The notes under the pieces were generated by a model that had not been told where the DNA came from, did no database searches, and worked only from the letters and a program-made list of their open reading frames with translations. Position numbers and translations under genes: made by a program. From Halichondria panicea (taxonomy: Eukaryota > Porifera > Demospongiae > Suberitida > Halichondriidae), in contig NC_087377.1 of NCBI RefSeq assembly GCF_963675165.1, forward strand, positions 7,581,122 to 7,645,121: a stretch of 64,000 nucleotides of DNA, read 5' to 3'. Positions 23,204-35,069 of the stretch are shown here, piece after piece (position 1 is the first letter of the stretch; each line of letters starts with the position of its first letter).

Positions 23204-23956
23204 CAGAGGAGTACGACACGGTCACATGACCAGCCAAAAGGATTACGAATATCATTAACTTGTGATGAAATCATTCAAGACTGTGTACTTTGATAGTGGA
23301 TTGGTTTGGCGTGTATCTTTCAAGAAATACCGTGACTTGACGTTTCTAAGATCAGGCTGGTTGATTTTTGGGCTTATGCTGATGTGAAATAGCTTTTCAA
23401 CCAACCACCACTTAGAGTTTGAGCAAGGTGTCATACAGGGGGAAGGAGGGATATCTCCCCTAGCTCCAATACCCCCTCCCCCCTTTTAAGTGCTAGTTGT
23501 ATGACTGAGTGTTCATAGCTGGGTATTGAAATAATAGTTGACCTTTTTTTAGCAAACCTTTCTGGTTACTTTTCTCATTTCCCCTCTACTTCAAAATCCT
23601 GTATGACACCCTGTTGAGATATTAGTGTAGTTCTGTTTCAGAGTGTTTAATAAGTTTCGTGCCTGCATTCAGGAATCACTGCCAACATCTGAGCCTTGAT
23701 TCTTACTAACTGGTTGATTGTTGGGCTTATGCTGATGTGAAATAGCTTTTCAACCTATTATTGTTTTAGTGTAGTTCTGTTTTAGAGTGTTTAATAAGTT
23801 CCGTGCCTGCATTCAGGATATAGGATCACTCAGATGTTGGCACATCTGAACCTTGATTCTTATACAACAAATCTATACTTGTACAATTCTAGCTACTAGC
23901 CAGCAACAAAATTAATTGCAGCCACGTGAGCTTAACCAAGTGTCGTACCTCCTCTG
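23204..23956. mobile_element. AGGAGGTACGACA-family element, 753 bp, 9-bp TSD
   Basis: Starts CAGAGGAGTACGACACGG and ends GTGTCGTACCTCCTCTG. TSD CGGGCCAAT at 23195-23203 and 23957-23965. The interior has a duplicated block around GATTGTTGGGCTTATGCTG and a run of C. No ORF. The orthologous insertion is present at 63181-63945. Confidence 0.85.
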
Positions 23957-24009
23957 CGGGCCAATAAACAGCTTGTGGCACTCATAGCCATGTAATAACT
24001 ATTACATAA

Positions 24010-24733
24010 TAATAGTGTAAACTTGGTTGTGCATTCAGTGTTTAGATACTGATTATATTTTGTGTGCATGCATGCACAGAGTGCTTTAACTTATTCCCAG
24101 GCACCCAGGCTCCACTATGTATAATAATGGCTATATAGTCTGTAAAAGGTGTACGTGTCAATGCACTATTACTGCTTATATGCTGTATTTACTCTTGTAT
24201 GCATCCATGGCAGGTTTGTATATAACATTATTTTATCTGTACAATGTAAGTCACATTTGTGAACTGTACAAAGTAAATTTTGGCACTTGACACTATACAA
24301 ACTAGGCAAGAGTTTAATTAGCTATAAAGGTCAATATGGCAAGTGATTTCAACCTTATCTTATTAACAGCCACCTTAACATATTCGAGGCTAAGCTGGTG
24401 CCACCAACTATAGGCTAAGCTGCTGCCACTTTCGAGGTTAAGCCGCCACTACCAACTAAACACCGCCACCTCTACATTTTGGCACTATTCACCCCCCCTC
24501 AGACACAGTTATATGATTGTGTACAATGTATCGATTTGAAAAATGAAAGTTATAGTGTCGTATATTATTTTGATCTTTACCAGTGACTCCCTACACCATA
24601 ATCATTGTTTATATAGGTGACTGCATTGTAGCTGTACTAGAGTCTATACAGTCATACTATTACTAGACTGTATTTTCTACTAGATCTATATACTAGCTTA
24701 ATTGGCATGCACACCTAGTACTAGTATACTTTG
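24010..24733. other. Upstream region of gene 3, nothing recognised
   Basis: No ORF. A GCCAC-rich stretch (24371-24470) repeats CTAAGCTG(G/C)TGCCAC a few times. It would hold the promoter of gene 3, but no element can be assigned. Confidence 0.4.
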
Positions 24734-24930
24734 ATGGATGATTACACTAGTTTGACATTCCTTCTGCTTGCAATTGCAGGGACATTCACTGTAGCTGTAA
24801 AAGGTAAGTTAGCTATGCATGGTCTCTAGGCATTATTTTGCTATTCTGAAATTAGGTCCCAACATCACCTTGTGTTTGCATTTTGTAATGTTACCATAAT
24901 TATTCAGAGATTGTGGCTGAAATGATAGTA

Positions 24931-25080
24931 CCGTAAAAACTCGATTTAAAGCGACACTTTTACGTTTTTGCAAAAGTAAAGTTTTAATGTACACAAACAT
25001 TTATATAATATGGTGCTATAATGGGCGAAATGTCCAAGTGTCGCTTATTTAGAGGGTCGCCTTAAATCGAGGATTTACGG
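24931..25080. mobile_element. 150-bp MITE with CCGTAAA ends
   Basis: CCGTAAAAACTCGATTTAAA at the left is matched by the complement of TTAAATCGAGGATTTACGG at the right; TA flanks both ends. It lies in the first intron of gene 3 and abuts another MITE. Confidence 0.8.
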
Positions 25081-25082
25081 TA

Positions 25083-25338
25083 CCGTATAGCAGGAAATTT
25101 TCATGGGGTGCAAAAATTTCCCGTTTTTCAAGGCAAATAAGTTAACGCGAAAATAAACTGGGAGACTTATCTCCCACGCACCGGTATTTCACATGCAAAG
25201 CTCTTGGTGGGTGCATGCATGGGTTTCCTGGATTGAAACGCGAATATTAGAACCCATGAACATTAATTTCTGCTGAGGTCTCTAGGGCCAAAATTATAGC
25301 GAAAATTTACACCAGCAAAATTTTCCCGCTATGCGATA
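25083..25338. mobile_element. TACCGTATAGCGGG-family MITE, diverged
   Basis: Starts CCGTATAGCAGGAAATTTTC sharing its TA with the preceding MITE, and ends AAATTTTCCCGCTATGCG. It carries a family-typical internal segment with several GCGAAAAT blocks. Confidence 0.65.
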
Positions 25339-26628
25339 ATGGCTCACAATTTGTGGCCAGTGTATATAGATACGTTACAATACCGTCTTTCTTCTAATTA
25401 CAGTATATACCACCCTAAGAAGCGCGCCACCAATTGAGCGGCAATGGAATTATATTTTGCTGGGGCTTATATAATATGTAATTATTAGAAAGAAATAAAG
25501 CGGCCTAAAATCAATAATCCCTAAATTATATTTGACTCATTAAAGCCTTGTTGCACGGCTACTATCACTCTACATTCTAACGTCTAATTACACTAGCACC
25601 ACTCCAATAAGTATAAGTGCCAAACTAGCTATTTGTGTGCGCCATGCACTGTAAAACCACAATTGTGTCGCTGCAATTAGAAGAAAGACGATAGATGTAG
25701 TTAGATCGTACAATATCAACTATTGTGCCTAAATGGACAACTGAAAGTAACACAGAAATTTGTTTATAATTATCATTTTTACACTTAATAAGAAGACTAT
25801 ATTTACCCCAATCTAAGGTAGTGATCATGATGTACAGTATATAGGCACTTTCTGTCTGCCTAATACCTTCTAGTCTATAGTGTATAATTATAGTCTATCG
25901 TGTATAATTATATATAATTATATGTACACAGCCCAACAGTTTACAATTGAGCCTGAGTCAGTGGTACGAGCTGAGGGATTATTGGCAGAGTTTGAGTTTG
26001 AGTGCCTGTCTCCTGGAGCACTAGCTCACCCTTGGTTTGTGGATGGCATTGAGTCTACAAGCCCTAACAGTTCATCTGAAATCAGAGTAGCTGGAGGTAT
26101 TTCAGGTCGTCCCTCAGTGCTGACCATCCCAGCCAGTTTACAGTTCAACAACAGTGTCATTAAATTCAGTGTCTCACAGCTTCAGTGAGTAGTGTAGTGT
26201 TCTCAAGGAATGCAACATTGATAGCTGGTGAGTTGTATATAAGTATTTGTAGAGAGTACACCTATAGACACGGTTGCCTTAATTTAATGAGGCCTTTTTT
26301 CTCAGAGTGTGTATCTATTGAAGTGGTGAATAGTGAAACCCACCTTGTTGTCCCTGTGACGAATAACTTCACTCTGAATAATGTTGCCTATCGTGTGGAC
26401 ATCTCGCTTACTGCTCTGGGCACCAATGAGATGGTTGCACTTCCGCCTCTATATGCATGGGCAAACAAATCAAGCACAGTTTAATTTTGGATACCCTAAC
26501 CACACTGTCTGTGATATATTCACCTTCACTGTGACTCCAATTAGTGAGTCAAGAATGGAAGGAAGATGCAGTGAACCTGCAGTCCCTGGGTTTTTCACAC
26601 GAGTAACAGGTACATTTTAATATGTGAA

Positions 26629-26746
26629 TGACGTAACGGATTGGAGTTATGCGCTCGCCGAATTTCTTGTTTCTTCGCTTTTTCGCGCTTTTCTTTTCCT
26701 GGCAATCTTAGCAACGTTCACATTGCAAATGTTTTTATATTAGACT
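26629..26746. mobile_element. Fragment of the GACTAGAAAAACATTTGC element family
   Basis: ACGTAACGGATTGGAGTTAT through TTCACATTGCAAATG matches one arm of 10895-11475. The partner arm is absent. Confidence 0.6.
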
Positions 26747-27600
26747 TACTATTATTATTATTAGAGCTGGCACCCAATTGAGAATCAATAGATGCAGCAA
26801 TTGCAAAGTGTACCTTGCAGACACTTTACTCACGACATTGTAATGGTATACAGTGCATCTGTGGTCTAGAGAGTAGAATACGTGAGTAGATCTAGTTGTA
26901 CTTAATTAAATGTATCTCAAGATTAATTGGAACATTTCTAAGAAATTGTGGTTATACCATTGTATAGGTAAAAGAATAAGCTACAACATTATTCAAAAAT
27001 ATTTCCCCAAAAGTTGTTGTAGTGGAAAATAATTTTAGGTGATATGGGAGTGATCGTAAAAAAATTTATGTAACATCAATTATCTCTGGAACTAAAATAA
27101 TTATTTCTGGACAAATTTTTCACATCAGAAGTTAAATAATTATTTATTCAAGCTTACTCTGTGTAATCTTTGGACCTAGCCGTAATCTTCTTCAAATCTC
27201 TCCCTAACCGAAACGGCACTAAAAACTATGAATTTTGAGCACTGTATGTGTAGATATTAATAAGCAACATCGAACCTTTCATAAGATTAGCCAAACAATG
27301 TCTAGATGTTGTGAAAAGTCCCAACACCTTAGCCGGAAACTGCTGGCCTTTTCTATCCCTAATCGATTACCCATTGTTTACTGTTTTATTAATCACCACA
27401 AACCCACCACCTTATGTTGTCATGGAAACACTTTTGGATATACCGGGTAGTAGCTTATTCGATCTACACAATGGTATCAGCAGATTTTCTCAGAAATGTT
27501 CCAATCAAAACATACATTTAAGTACAACTACTCACACATTTTTGGTATTCTACTCTCTATCGATGCACTGTAACTGCCGACACATGCACTTAATTTGAAC
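26747..27600. other. Intergenic, no gene seen
   Basis: AT-rich, with a short ATT run near 26750. Small ORFs here show no recognisable domain. Confidence 0.4.
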
Positions 27601-27796
27601 ATAGATAAGGAAGAGAGGGATTGGAAACGGAAGTGTTCAGTCTCAGTATACGTGAATGCAGTCTACCCTCAATAAGCATCCGTGTCTCGCCTAAATATTG
27701 TGTCCGCGAAATGCCGGGAAAATACCTCCCTCTTACGTATGTTTCTGAGTTTCCTCAGTATACTATGCATCTCCTTGAAGCTTTCTTAGTATTATT

Positions 27797-27957
27797 TAGA
27801 ACACACCTAGCCAAGATTAAGTGTTTTAATCTGAGTGCCGAGGATGGCCTCGAGGTTAACGTGGTGCTCGAGGCGCAGCCGAGTGCATTACGTAACCGAG
27901 AGGCCATCCGAGTGCACCAGATTAAAACACGTGACTTGGCTAGGTGTGTTCTAAAGG
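27797..27957. repeat. Palindromic hairpin element
   Basis: TTAGAACACACCTAGCCAAG begins an arm that returns as CTTGGCTAGGTGTGTTCTAA, with GC-rich inner palindromes (GCCTCGAG and CTCGAGGC). Arms are about 65 bp with roughly 30 bp between them. Confidence 0.75.
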
Positions 27958-28049
27958 ATTTAGTGCTGTCACGTGAGCTCTAGCCTCGTGGCAGCTAGAT
28001 CTAGCTACATTTTAAATCAGTTGCTGGTGGCTAGCTAGCTAGCTAGGCG

Positions 28050-28440
28050 TAATAGCAAGTTTTAGTAGGTTTGTAGATCGAGTAACTGATGCAAAGGAGA
28101 AGGAGATACTATCTAAAGCTATCTGGACTGACTGGGCATGTTCTCGACTTATTTCTCCTGCTGACCAACAGTGCAGTCCCGATCCCACTACTGGATATGC
28201 CTCCAGCTGATCTGGCTTACTGGATGGGAAACTTTGTGCGCAAACTATATGGCAATGAGTATCTGGTTTGCTCTTTTGGAACGCTATGATATTCGAAGCA
28301 CCTTTGATGAAACGATTATATGGATCTGGCTTAGGTACAGGTACGTACATCTTCGAAGCAAGCTGAGTCTATTTCTCCAGACGAAAAAGCGATGCTATGG
28401 TCAAGTCAGCAATTCGGTACACTTACTACACATGAAACAA
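28050..28440 (+). pseudogene. Remnant of a DUF3504/Crypton-type tyrosine recombinase-related gene
   Basis: Several frames read in order: VTDAKEKEILSKAIWTDWA, then PLLDMPPADLAYWMGNFV, then APLMKRLYGSGLGTGT, then ISPDEKAMLWSSQQFGTL. Together these match the block order of the domain found in ZMYM/KCTD1-like proteins and Crypton elements (MPPADLxYWMxxFV; MKRLxGxGLG; LWxxxQFGT). At least three frameshifts and a deletion between the second and third blocks make it a pseudogene. The catalytic Arg/His/Tyr part is not present. Confidence 0.55.
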
Positions 28441-29385
28441 GTCGAAACGATAACATTCAACTTTCTAATACTTTTCAGCTTTGCTGTGTACGTATTCAAT
28501 CTGCTTGTATTATTATTATAATTATGATGACATTCAGATTCACTTGTATTATGGTTGTTTGATAAAAAGTGTGCATTAACAAACCTACTTAAAGCACACT
28601 TAACCAACTTAAAGCACACTTAAGTATGGATTAAGTTATTTAATCCATGGTCACCTGACTGCTTTCAGATAAGCTGATTGGCTGGAGATTATGTGATCAG
28701 CACTAAGTATAATTATACTGAAGTAGTGTGTATCAAATAGAGTACAAAAAAACAACAGTAAAGGCTTCCAGCCTATACATTGAAGGGAACTACCTCTTAA
28801 TGTACTCCTGACAATAATTATTATTATGCTACTTGTTATAATTATCTCCACACTGCGCCCTCGGGGAATACATAGAACTGCCCTCGGTAGTACAAATCCA
28901 ATACACACATATCCATGGTACAACTATTACAATGTCAGAGACATCATTCTGTGGGAAAAACAACGCTCCATTAACCAAGAATTTAAAGTATATACACTAT
29001 AGCTTAATTGTTGCATATGCCCTATAATCGTGTCAACACATTTAATTTTCATATCGTATATATATCGTGTTGCCTGTAATTTGGAGGGTTTATATAGTGT
29101 ATTGTTGCATTTTGAGTGGGCAGATCAAAGGAAACACTGTGCTAATATCTGCCATATGGCACAGGTCAAGCCTGAACTGTGCCAATATCTAGATACTGGC
29201 ATAGTATCTGAAATTACTTAAAGCCCACCCTCCACCCAGTAACCTGAAACGGTCCCTTTTATAGTATAACACTGTTAAACAGATTCAGTGGTAGGCAGAA
29301 AACGTTTTTCATGCGTCTGGTGCATATGGAAAGGAATGCACAAGGAATGCAACAAATCAGTTGTTACACAGTTCACTCGTGCGCA
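28441..29385. other. Intergenic, no gene seen
   Basis: Contains an imperfect direct repeat (AACTTAAAGCACACTTA at 28603) and AT-rich sequence; nothing supports a gene. Confidence 0.4.
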
Positions 29386-29490
29386 CATTGGATATATTGG
29401 CTAAGTAGTGCACTTGCCCTCGAGGCCTGCGGCCCTCGGGCCTAAGTCACTACTGAGCCAATATATTCCATGTGGCACTCGTGCATGTGT
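29386..29490. repeat. Palindromic hairpin element
   Basis: GATATATTGGCTAAGTAGTG pairs with CACTACTGAGCCAATATAT around a GC-rich loop containing CCCTCGAGGCC and GGCCCTCGGGCC. Same style as 4757, 23150 and 63140. Confidence 0.65.
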
Positions 29491-30207
29491 CACAACTATA
29501 ACTGGTTGCATGTCCATAAAGTCGTGTATATAATTGCCAGAGTGTCCTGTAATATACAATTTAGCAGTTTCCACATAATTATGACTGCTGCGTAATGTAA
29601 TAATTAATGCATTCGCATAACTATATACTGGGTGTGGTACTATACTTCTTTAATCCTACAAAATTATTACTAGTGAATATTATTAATAATGGCTACACAT
29701 AAATTTACCTTTTCAGCCAATTCAAAAGATTGTAAATAATTGATTATATACCATATCAACTCAATCGATGAGCATAACTATCCAGTTTCTATATAATTAT
29801 AGCTACCAACATTCAATACTCAAAATATTATATAACAATCATAAACGTTATCATTAACATAAAATAATGTTAGTAATCACAAAAAGAATTTTAGTTTTAG
29901 CAGTGGTTATAGGTGTATTTTGTTTGTTTGTTAATAACAATTATGGAATGGCAGGAAAATGGCATAAATAAAGGAATATTGACATTGACACATTCGTTGC
30001 ATTGTTAATAACACATTTAGTCAAACACTTATACTACTGATACTACTGCTGAGCTGAAGACAACTTACCTCGCACCTCGCCACCTGCATGCATGAATACA
30101 GCAAACAATGTATTATAATTCTGTACACTCCATACAGTCACGCAATGGCAAATTTAGCGCACATGTTGTATAGTTAGAGACATTAGTACTGATTGACTTC
30201 AAGTGCT
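29491..30207. other. AT-rich intergenic sequence
   Basis: Very AT-rich with many ATAATTATA stretches. No ORF or repeat family assigned. Confidence 0.4.
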
Positions 30208-30550
30208 AGAGCACTGAAGTGCTAACCTCGGTTAATGACATGAATAAATAGATGTCAGAGGAGCTACATTGAATAGAGACCGGTAAAGGATCACTTCAGC
30301 TGCAAATGTGTAGCTCTACCTCGAATAAAGGTCGCGTGTAGAGCAAGTTCTACTAAGCTTCTTAGCTTTTGCTTGCTTTTATACGACAACCTTTAACATC
30401 GAAATCTGCCACCATTTAAACTAAGGACTTGTTGTGTGGAGGCTATCTATGCTGTAAACGCAGTACTATGGCAGCCAGGTAACAAGCTCAGCTGTTATAA
30501 ACAAACCAACGAACTACTATACCCGCTGGCCGCGGCACGGCTTCGGGTAA
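30208..30550 (-). repeat. Helitron-like repeat, inverted copy
   Basis: Begins TAGAGCACTGAAGTGCTAAC, the complement of the hairpin end of 14653-15258 and 17447-17838, and ends near CGGCACGGCTTCGGGTAA. Confidence 0.55.
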
Positions 30551-30565
30551 TAATTTATACATGTA

Positions 30566-30722
30566 TACCGTATAGCGCGTTGTTTTCAAGGGTCCTCCAC
30601 AAACATTGTTAACAGCGGACGCATGCAAAGTGCATTGACATAACGTGCATTGACATAACGTATAGAGCGATAGGTAATTCCATGAAAATTAAGTGCCTTG
30701 AAAATTTCGCGCCATACGGTAT
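30566..30722. mobile_element. TACCGTATAGCG-family MITE, variant ends
   Basis: TACCGTATAGCGCGTTGTTT at the left, AATTTCGCGCCATACGGTA at the right; a 17-bp tandem repeat (TGACATAACG twice) lies inside. Confidence 0.65.
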
Positions 30723-31195
30723 AGGTAGAATACAGACTACAAGTACAGTATTAGAGTACAGAATCCCATAAACATACTTAATTACTAAACGAGCGTTTAT
30801 GCAATGGCTCAATTCAATGGTGGAGCTCTTCTTGACCTACTGCTAGTATTAGTTATTGCTTGCATGGCACGGGTACAATAATTAGCCCTCGGGATAATTT
30901 TACTTGCATTGCATTTTACTTTACCTGCATTACATCACCCATGCAGATGATACTTGCAATGCATTGTATCATCATAATTATAGAAATGTGTGTAATAAAA
31001 GTCATACAGTCCCTCCGTGCTATTTTATTTTATTTCACGGTTACGTAGTCCAGGCATAAGGGGTGATATAAAACACATAATATTATATACATGTATAGCA
31101 TGAGAATCCTTGTGTTATTGAATATACAGGCAGCTTGCCCTCAGGGCATGTGCCTGCATGTATATTTCATACAACACTCCGTTATCAGGCTTAGC
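30723..31195. other. Intergenic, no gene seen
   Basis: Contains a local duplication TTGCATTGCATTTTACTTTA and similar GCATTAC copies; no gene. Confidence 0.4.
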
Positions 31196-31397
31196 TAGTA
31201 ATTTCTAGGGGACAAAATATTCGTTGTTTTCGTGGTTGGAGCTCAAACTACAAATATTTACCCATGAATGAAGCGACCTTGCCTACCTTTACCTGCAGTG
31301 CAAGCAGAAAATATTATCCACGAAATGACTAAATATTGCTCAAAACACGAATGTTTTGCCCCCCCCCCCCCCCCCCGAAAATTACCGGCTATACGGT
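31196..31397. mobile_element. TACCGTATAGCGGG-family MITE with a poly(C) tract
   Basis: The right end GAAAATTACCGGCTATACGGTA is clear; the left end has decayed. A run of about 16 C lies at 31361-31376. Confidence 0.6.
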
Positions 31398-31564
31398 AGT
31401 ATATCAATGCATTTAGTTATTATTTTATTCTTGTGTAAGCTGTACGTTGTTTTTGTGTAAACTGGAATGCTTGTTGTGGTAGTATAGACACGTGTTTACC
31501 ACACAACGAAAACAGAACTCTTACAACTGCACGCAAGCTACAATTCGTACCACTTGGGGAGAAT

Positions 31565-31844
31565 TTACATTATTCTCTCAGCCAAACCATGCTCCCCTAT
31601 CTCCGTCAGCACTCGCACCATCTCCTCCCAAGAGTGACTACAGTGGACGTTTATAAAATAATACTCAATCAGTTCGTGTTGTCGGAGATATTCATTTTCA
31701 TTGTTTGTGAAGATTTCATAGACTCTGTCCTTCAGTGCCTTGGCGATATTCTCCCACTTCTTGTCAACGGAGTGGTGTAGCAGAACCATGAGCGTTTCGT
31801 GGGTGGGCGGTGGTGGTGGGGGCCATTGTCGTGGTGGAAGAGCT
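31565..31844 (-). other. Death-domain-like terminal exon of gene 4
   Basis: After PPPPPPTH the frame resumes at ATG (31789) and reads VDKKWENIAKALKD, LRQHELIEYYF, SHSWEEMVRVLTEIG and GLAERIM before a TAA. This is the six-helix death-fold pattern: W-xx-IA-xx-L, then a Cys/His-rich helix, then SW-xx-xxx-L, ending LAERI. Genes 1 and 2 share the preceding PPPPPIHET but then stop. Identification rests on pattern only. Confidence 0.6.
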
Positions 31845-33545
31845 GGAGGGGGAGATCAGTTGAGATTGAATTACAATGGACATAATTATTGGCATATTGA
31901 CAGAATTTTGATTAGGAAACGAGCCCCGTGTATTTTGGCATGTATATAAAAATAGAATTTATTTCATATAGCCAGTTATTGAGAAATCTGCAATCTATAT
32001 GTGTTTTGCTAATCATAATTTCTTAAGACTCACAAGTAATGCTTTCAATATTTCACTTGTACACACAATCATAAACTTTTAATTTATGGGATGTCCACTC
32101 TTAAAACTATTGCATGTAAGTATACTAACCACAGTATACACCTAGTGTCTTCTCTGTGTGCAGCTCTCCAGTGTTGGTGACAGGGCGTCATGGTGGAAGA
32201 GCTGGAGAGGGGAGACAGTTGAGACTAGTTTCATGCACTAAACATAATTATCCGTCATGTACGTACTATAACAGATTGTCCTTTTAACAAGTGTTAACAA
32301 TGTCAAGGTAAAATCTCAACCCTTAAGGGAACATTAAATGTGGTGGATACATGGACACCCAACACAGTAATTGTCAAGTGATAAACTTGGATTCATTTTC
32401 CGTTTAGTCAGCAGGTGGGATTCAGGGAATGAGCATTGTGATAAAGACACTCTAAAAACAAAATCCAAAGAATAAGTAGGTAGGTAGGAATTAGGTCAGA
32501 GGGTATATTCAGAGTGGATAACAGTGACCTACCTGGTGGGTTGTTTGGATCTACTGGTTTCAGTTTGTCCTTGTCCACCACGACATAGATGACCTTGGTG
32601 GTGTCCATCACCTTGACAGCACTGCTGGCTGGCTTGGTCTCTACCGGAACGTACTGCCCTTGTGTTTTGGCAACTACAGGACAGGGCATAACACGTATAC
32701 AAGTTATTGAGATATCTGGCCTCACATGATGAAATGGAAAGTAGTCCAACTAGTTACGAAAACTACCAGCAAAGTTTTTGGTGCTACACTACATGTACAC
32801 ACACAAAGCTGTCAATTACCGTCTCCACTTGGGGAATTAACTGACACGTATATGTACATGCTAACACACTGTACATGTGTAGAAACAAACTACTAAGCAC
32901 TATCCCCAAAATGTACTAGCTCTCCCACATTAATACATAGTCAGTGTATACACAGTACACGTATATACTACTTGACACTTTTGCCAAAATGTCTGCGTAA
33001 AACACTATATATTAACTAGTTATAGATCATCCAGGGGCTTCTACATGTTTACTATCCCAATTAAGTTTGCAAACTAGTACCTGGTGGTGGGACGACTGGT
33101 ACGAGTTTGTCCTTGTCCAACTCAGAGTAGCTGACCTTGGACGAGTACCTTGTCAGAAGGTTTGTGTTCTACTAGCATGTACTGGTGCTGCGTGGGTGTT
33201 AGGGTTGGTGAGATCAAAGAGTTTTGTGTATACTGGTGCTGCGTGGCCGGCCATGGGAGTGGGTGGGGTGTTAATATCTAAAGTCGATTAGCCAAAAATC
33301 AAAATCTTGCCGTTTTGATTTTTTAATGGCAAGTAAGATAGACTTCAGAAGCCTATTTACTAATTCTACACTTATTACATGTATATAGTTCCTGTCTACT
33401 ATAACTAGGAGAATGTTGAACATTGTGGGGCGAGCGTAAGAAAACATGCTTGTTTTACGAATTAAAAGAAATATGTTGTATTTAAATTCAAGGTTATTAA
33501 TTTAGTATACGTAGTAGAAGCATTTTACATTCGCACTGGTAGTTA

Positions 33546-33790
33546 TCAAGGTCGCGTAACTGGGTTCATGACAGTACCATTATAAGAACATGAGAAGGGC
33601 TGTGCAGAGATTAGGTTGTCAGCAGTGACTTCGGCTTCATCTATTTCAGCAATTGCTGCTACATTTTGGCCAAATACGTCCAATGTAAGATAGTTTCCAC
33701 CTGGTGTGCTTATGATAACTTTAGCTCTCAATTCATCTTTTTTGTTTGATTTCAGCTTGAATCCACGTGGAAGTCGGTAAGGATCATGAG
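33546..33790 (-). pseudogene. OB-fold-like exon or fragment between gene 4 exons
   Basis: Open for about 80 codons: LPRGFKLKSNKKDELRAKVI, then ISTPGGNYLTLDVFGQNVAA, and AQPFSCSYNGTVMNPV before a stop. The strand order with PFSCSYN resembles OB-fold nucleic-acid-binding modules of RPA type, as found in some transposon proteins. No partner exons were seen. It is unrelated to the receptor family. Confidence 0.35.
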
Positions 33791-33945
33791 TCCCAAAAGC
33801 AAATCATTGTGCCGGTCCATGACGTATGGATACATACAGACAAAATTGCAACGGTGGAAGTCGGCAAGGATCATGAGTCCCAAAACCAAATCATTGTGCC
33901 GGTCCATGACGTATAGATACATACATACAGACAAAATTGCAACGT
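33766..33945. repeat. Tandem duplication, about 88-bp unit
   Basis: Two units each containing GGATCATGAGTCCCAAAA and CATTGTGCCGGTCCATGACG. The ORF across them repeats MDRHNDL accordingly. Confidence 0.85.
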
Positions 33946-34204
33946 TGAAGACTAGGTAGGGACTCGCTTCGCTCGCCCCAATTACGCTGACACACAATGC
34001 TTTTAACATACACTATGTTAATGAATCAACAGTACAGAGGACATTGCATGTGACACAGACTAGTATAATTATTATTACCTATACATGTAATATAAACAAT
34101 GTCATTGTATTCAAGCACAGAGGTTTCCGACATGTATGTATAGCTTCCTTCACTGGACAACTGCCAGCTAGACACTTGCTGATACATTAAAGGCCACACA
34201 TTAA

Positions 34205-34440
34205 TTTCTACAGTATAGAGAGCTCCGTTGCTTCATGCACGTACGTACAATGCTACTTCTACTTAACTGTATGATTGAATTGTTACATGCACATGTAGTT
34301 CACCCAAGCTCTCTATTCGCCCTGTGATACGTGCATGCGCTTCAAGAACTTTCGCAAGGCCAATAGTATCCTGCTCATGGGCTGTACCCATGCATGCACA
34401 TAATTATCACGCAGGGTTTCGTTTAGCAAATGTTTGGCTG
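34205..34440 (+). repeat. Plus-strand piece of a receptor-gene intron
   Basis: CCGTTGCTTCATGCACGTAC and TCTATTCGCCCTGTGATAC match the intron between tail exons A and B of genes 1 (about 13040-13180) and 2 (about 52340-52470). It lies in the opposite orientation to gene 4 around it. Confidence 0.65.
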
Positions 34441-35069
34441 AACACTGATTGTAGTGTGTATACACGTATATACAAACGTGCTACAAAACCACAATCATGT
34501 AAAAGGGACAAGGAGAAAGTATCACAGAAAACCTTTACTTGTGCTATAAAGCACTCACCTCTATTCAGATTAGCGAGGTTCTACTGTAAATAGATAACTT
34601 ATCAGTACCAGCAAGAAACTGTCACCATGCCATATATAATGACAAAAGTGATCGAAACAGGTGACCCACATACAGGCTGTGTACACGGGTTTTGGGTAAA
34701 TACAGGATGTACCTAAGAATAGAAAGCCAAAACACACATTACAAATGTAGCTTAAAACCACCTATAGCTATTACAATAGACTGTCAAAACACAGAGCATG
34801 TGTTCCAACTCGGCAAGGCACACAATGCACATTCAGGGAGTTTGAACAACCCTACACATACACACAGGTGATGCAATCACTCACCATTTCATGGGAAGCT
34901 GTGTTTGTTGATCTGCCTTGAGAATCGCTGTAAAGTTCAATCCCGAATCTGATTTCAATATAAACTGTTGCTAAACAAACGAATACAAGTTACAACCTAC
35001 TACCTCTCTAATTAAAATGTACTATATGGGAGTACCATTGTGAATTCATGGTAATATGCTTGTCACATA
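34441..35069. other. No gene seen
   Basis: Non-coding sequence inside the gene 4 region, between the misoriented intron piece and a MITE. Confidence 0.4.

Larger units (their letters stand above)
24734..26609 (+). pseudogene. Receptor gene 3: signal peptide, Ig and FN3-like exons, frameshifted
   Basis: Exon 1, 24734-24803, encodes MDDYTSLTFLLLAIAG, a signal peptide ending in phase 1 like gene 2 exon 1. Exon 2, 25932-26227, starts AQQFTIEPESVVRAEGLLAE and matches the gene 2 Ig exon (AQFTVQPVSLERAEGLEAV); it has the first Cys and the Trp, but the frame shifts at about 26160-26185, where the second Cys should lie. Exon 3, 26306-26609, matches the gene 2 FN3 exon; it shifts again near 26470 and then reads FTVTPISESRMEGRCSEP and FFTRVTG. 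No further exons follow. Introns hold two MITEs. It was derived from the same family and is now broken, unless a sequencing error explains either shift. Confidence 0.75.
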
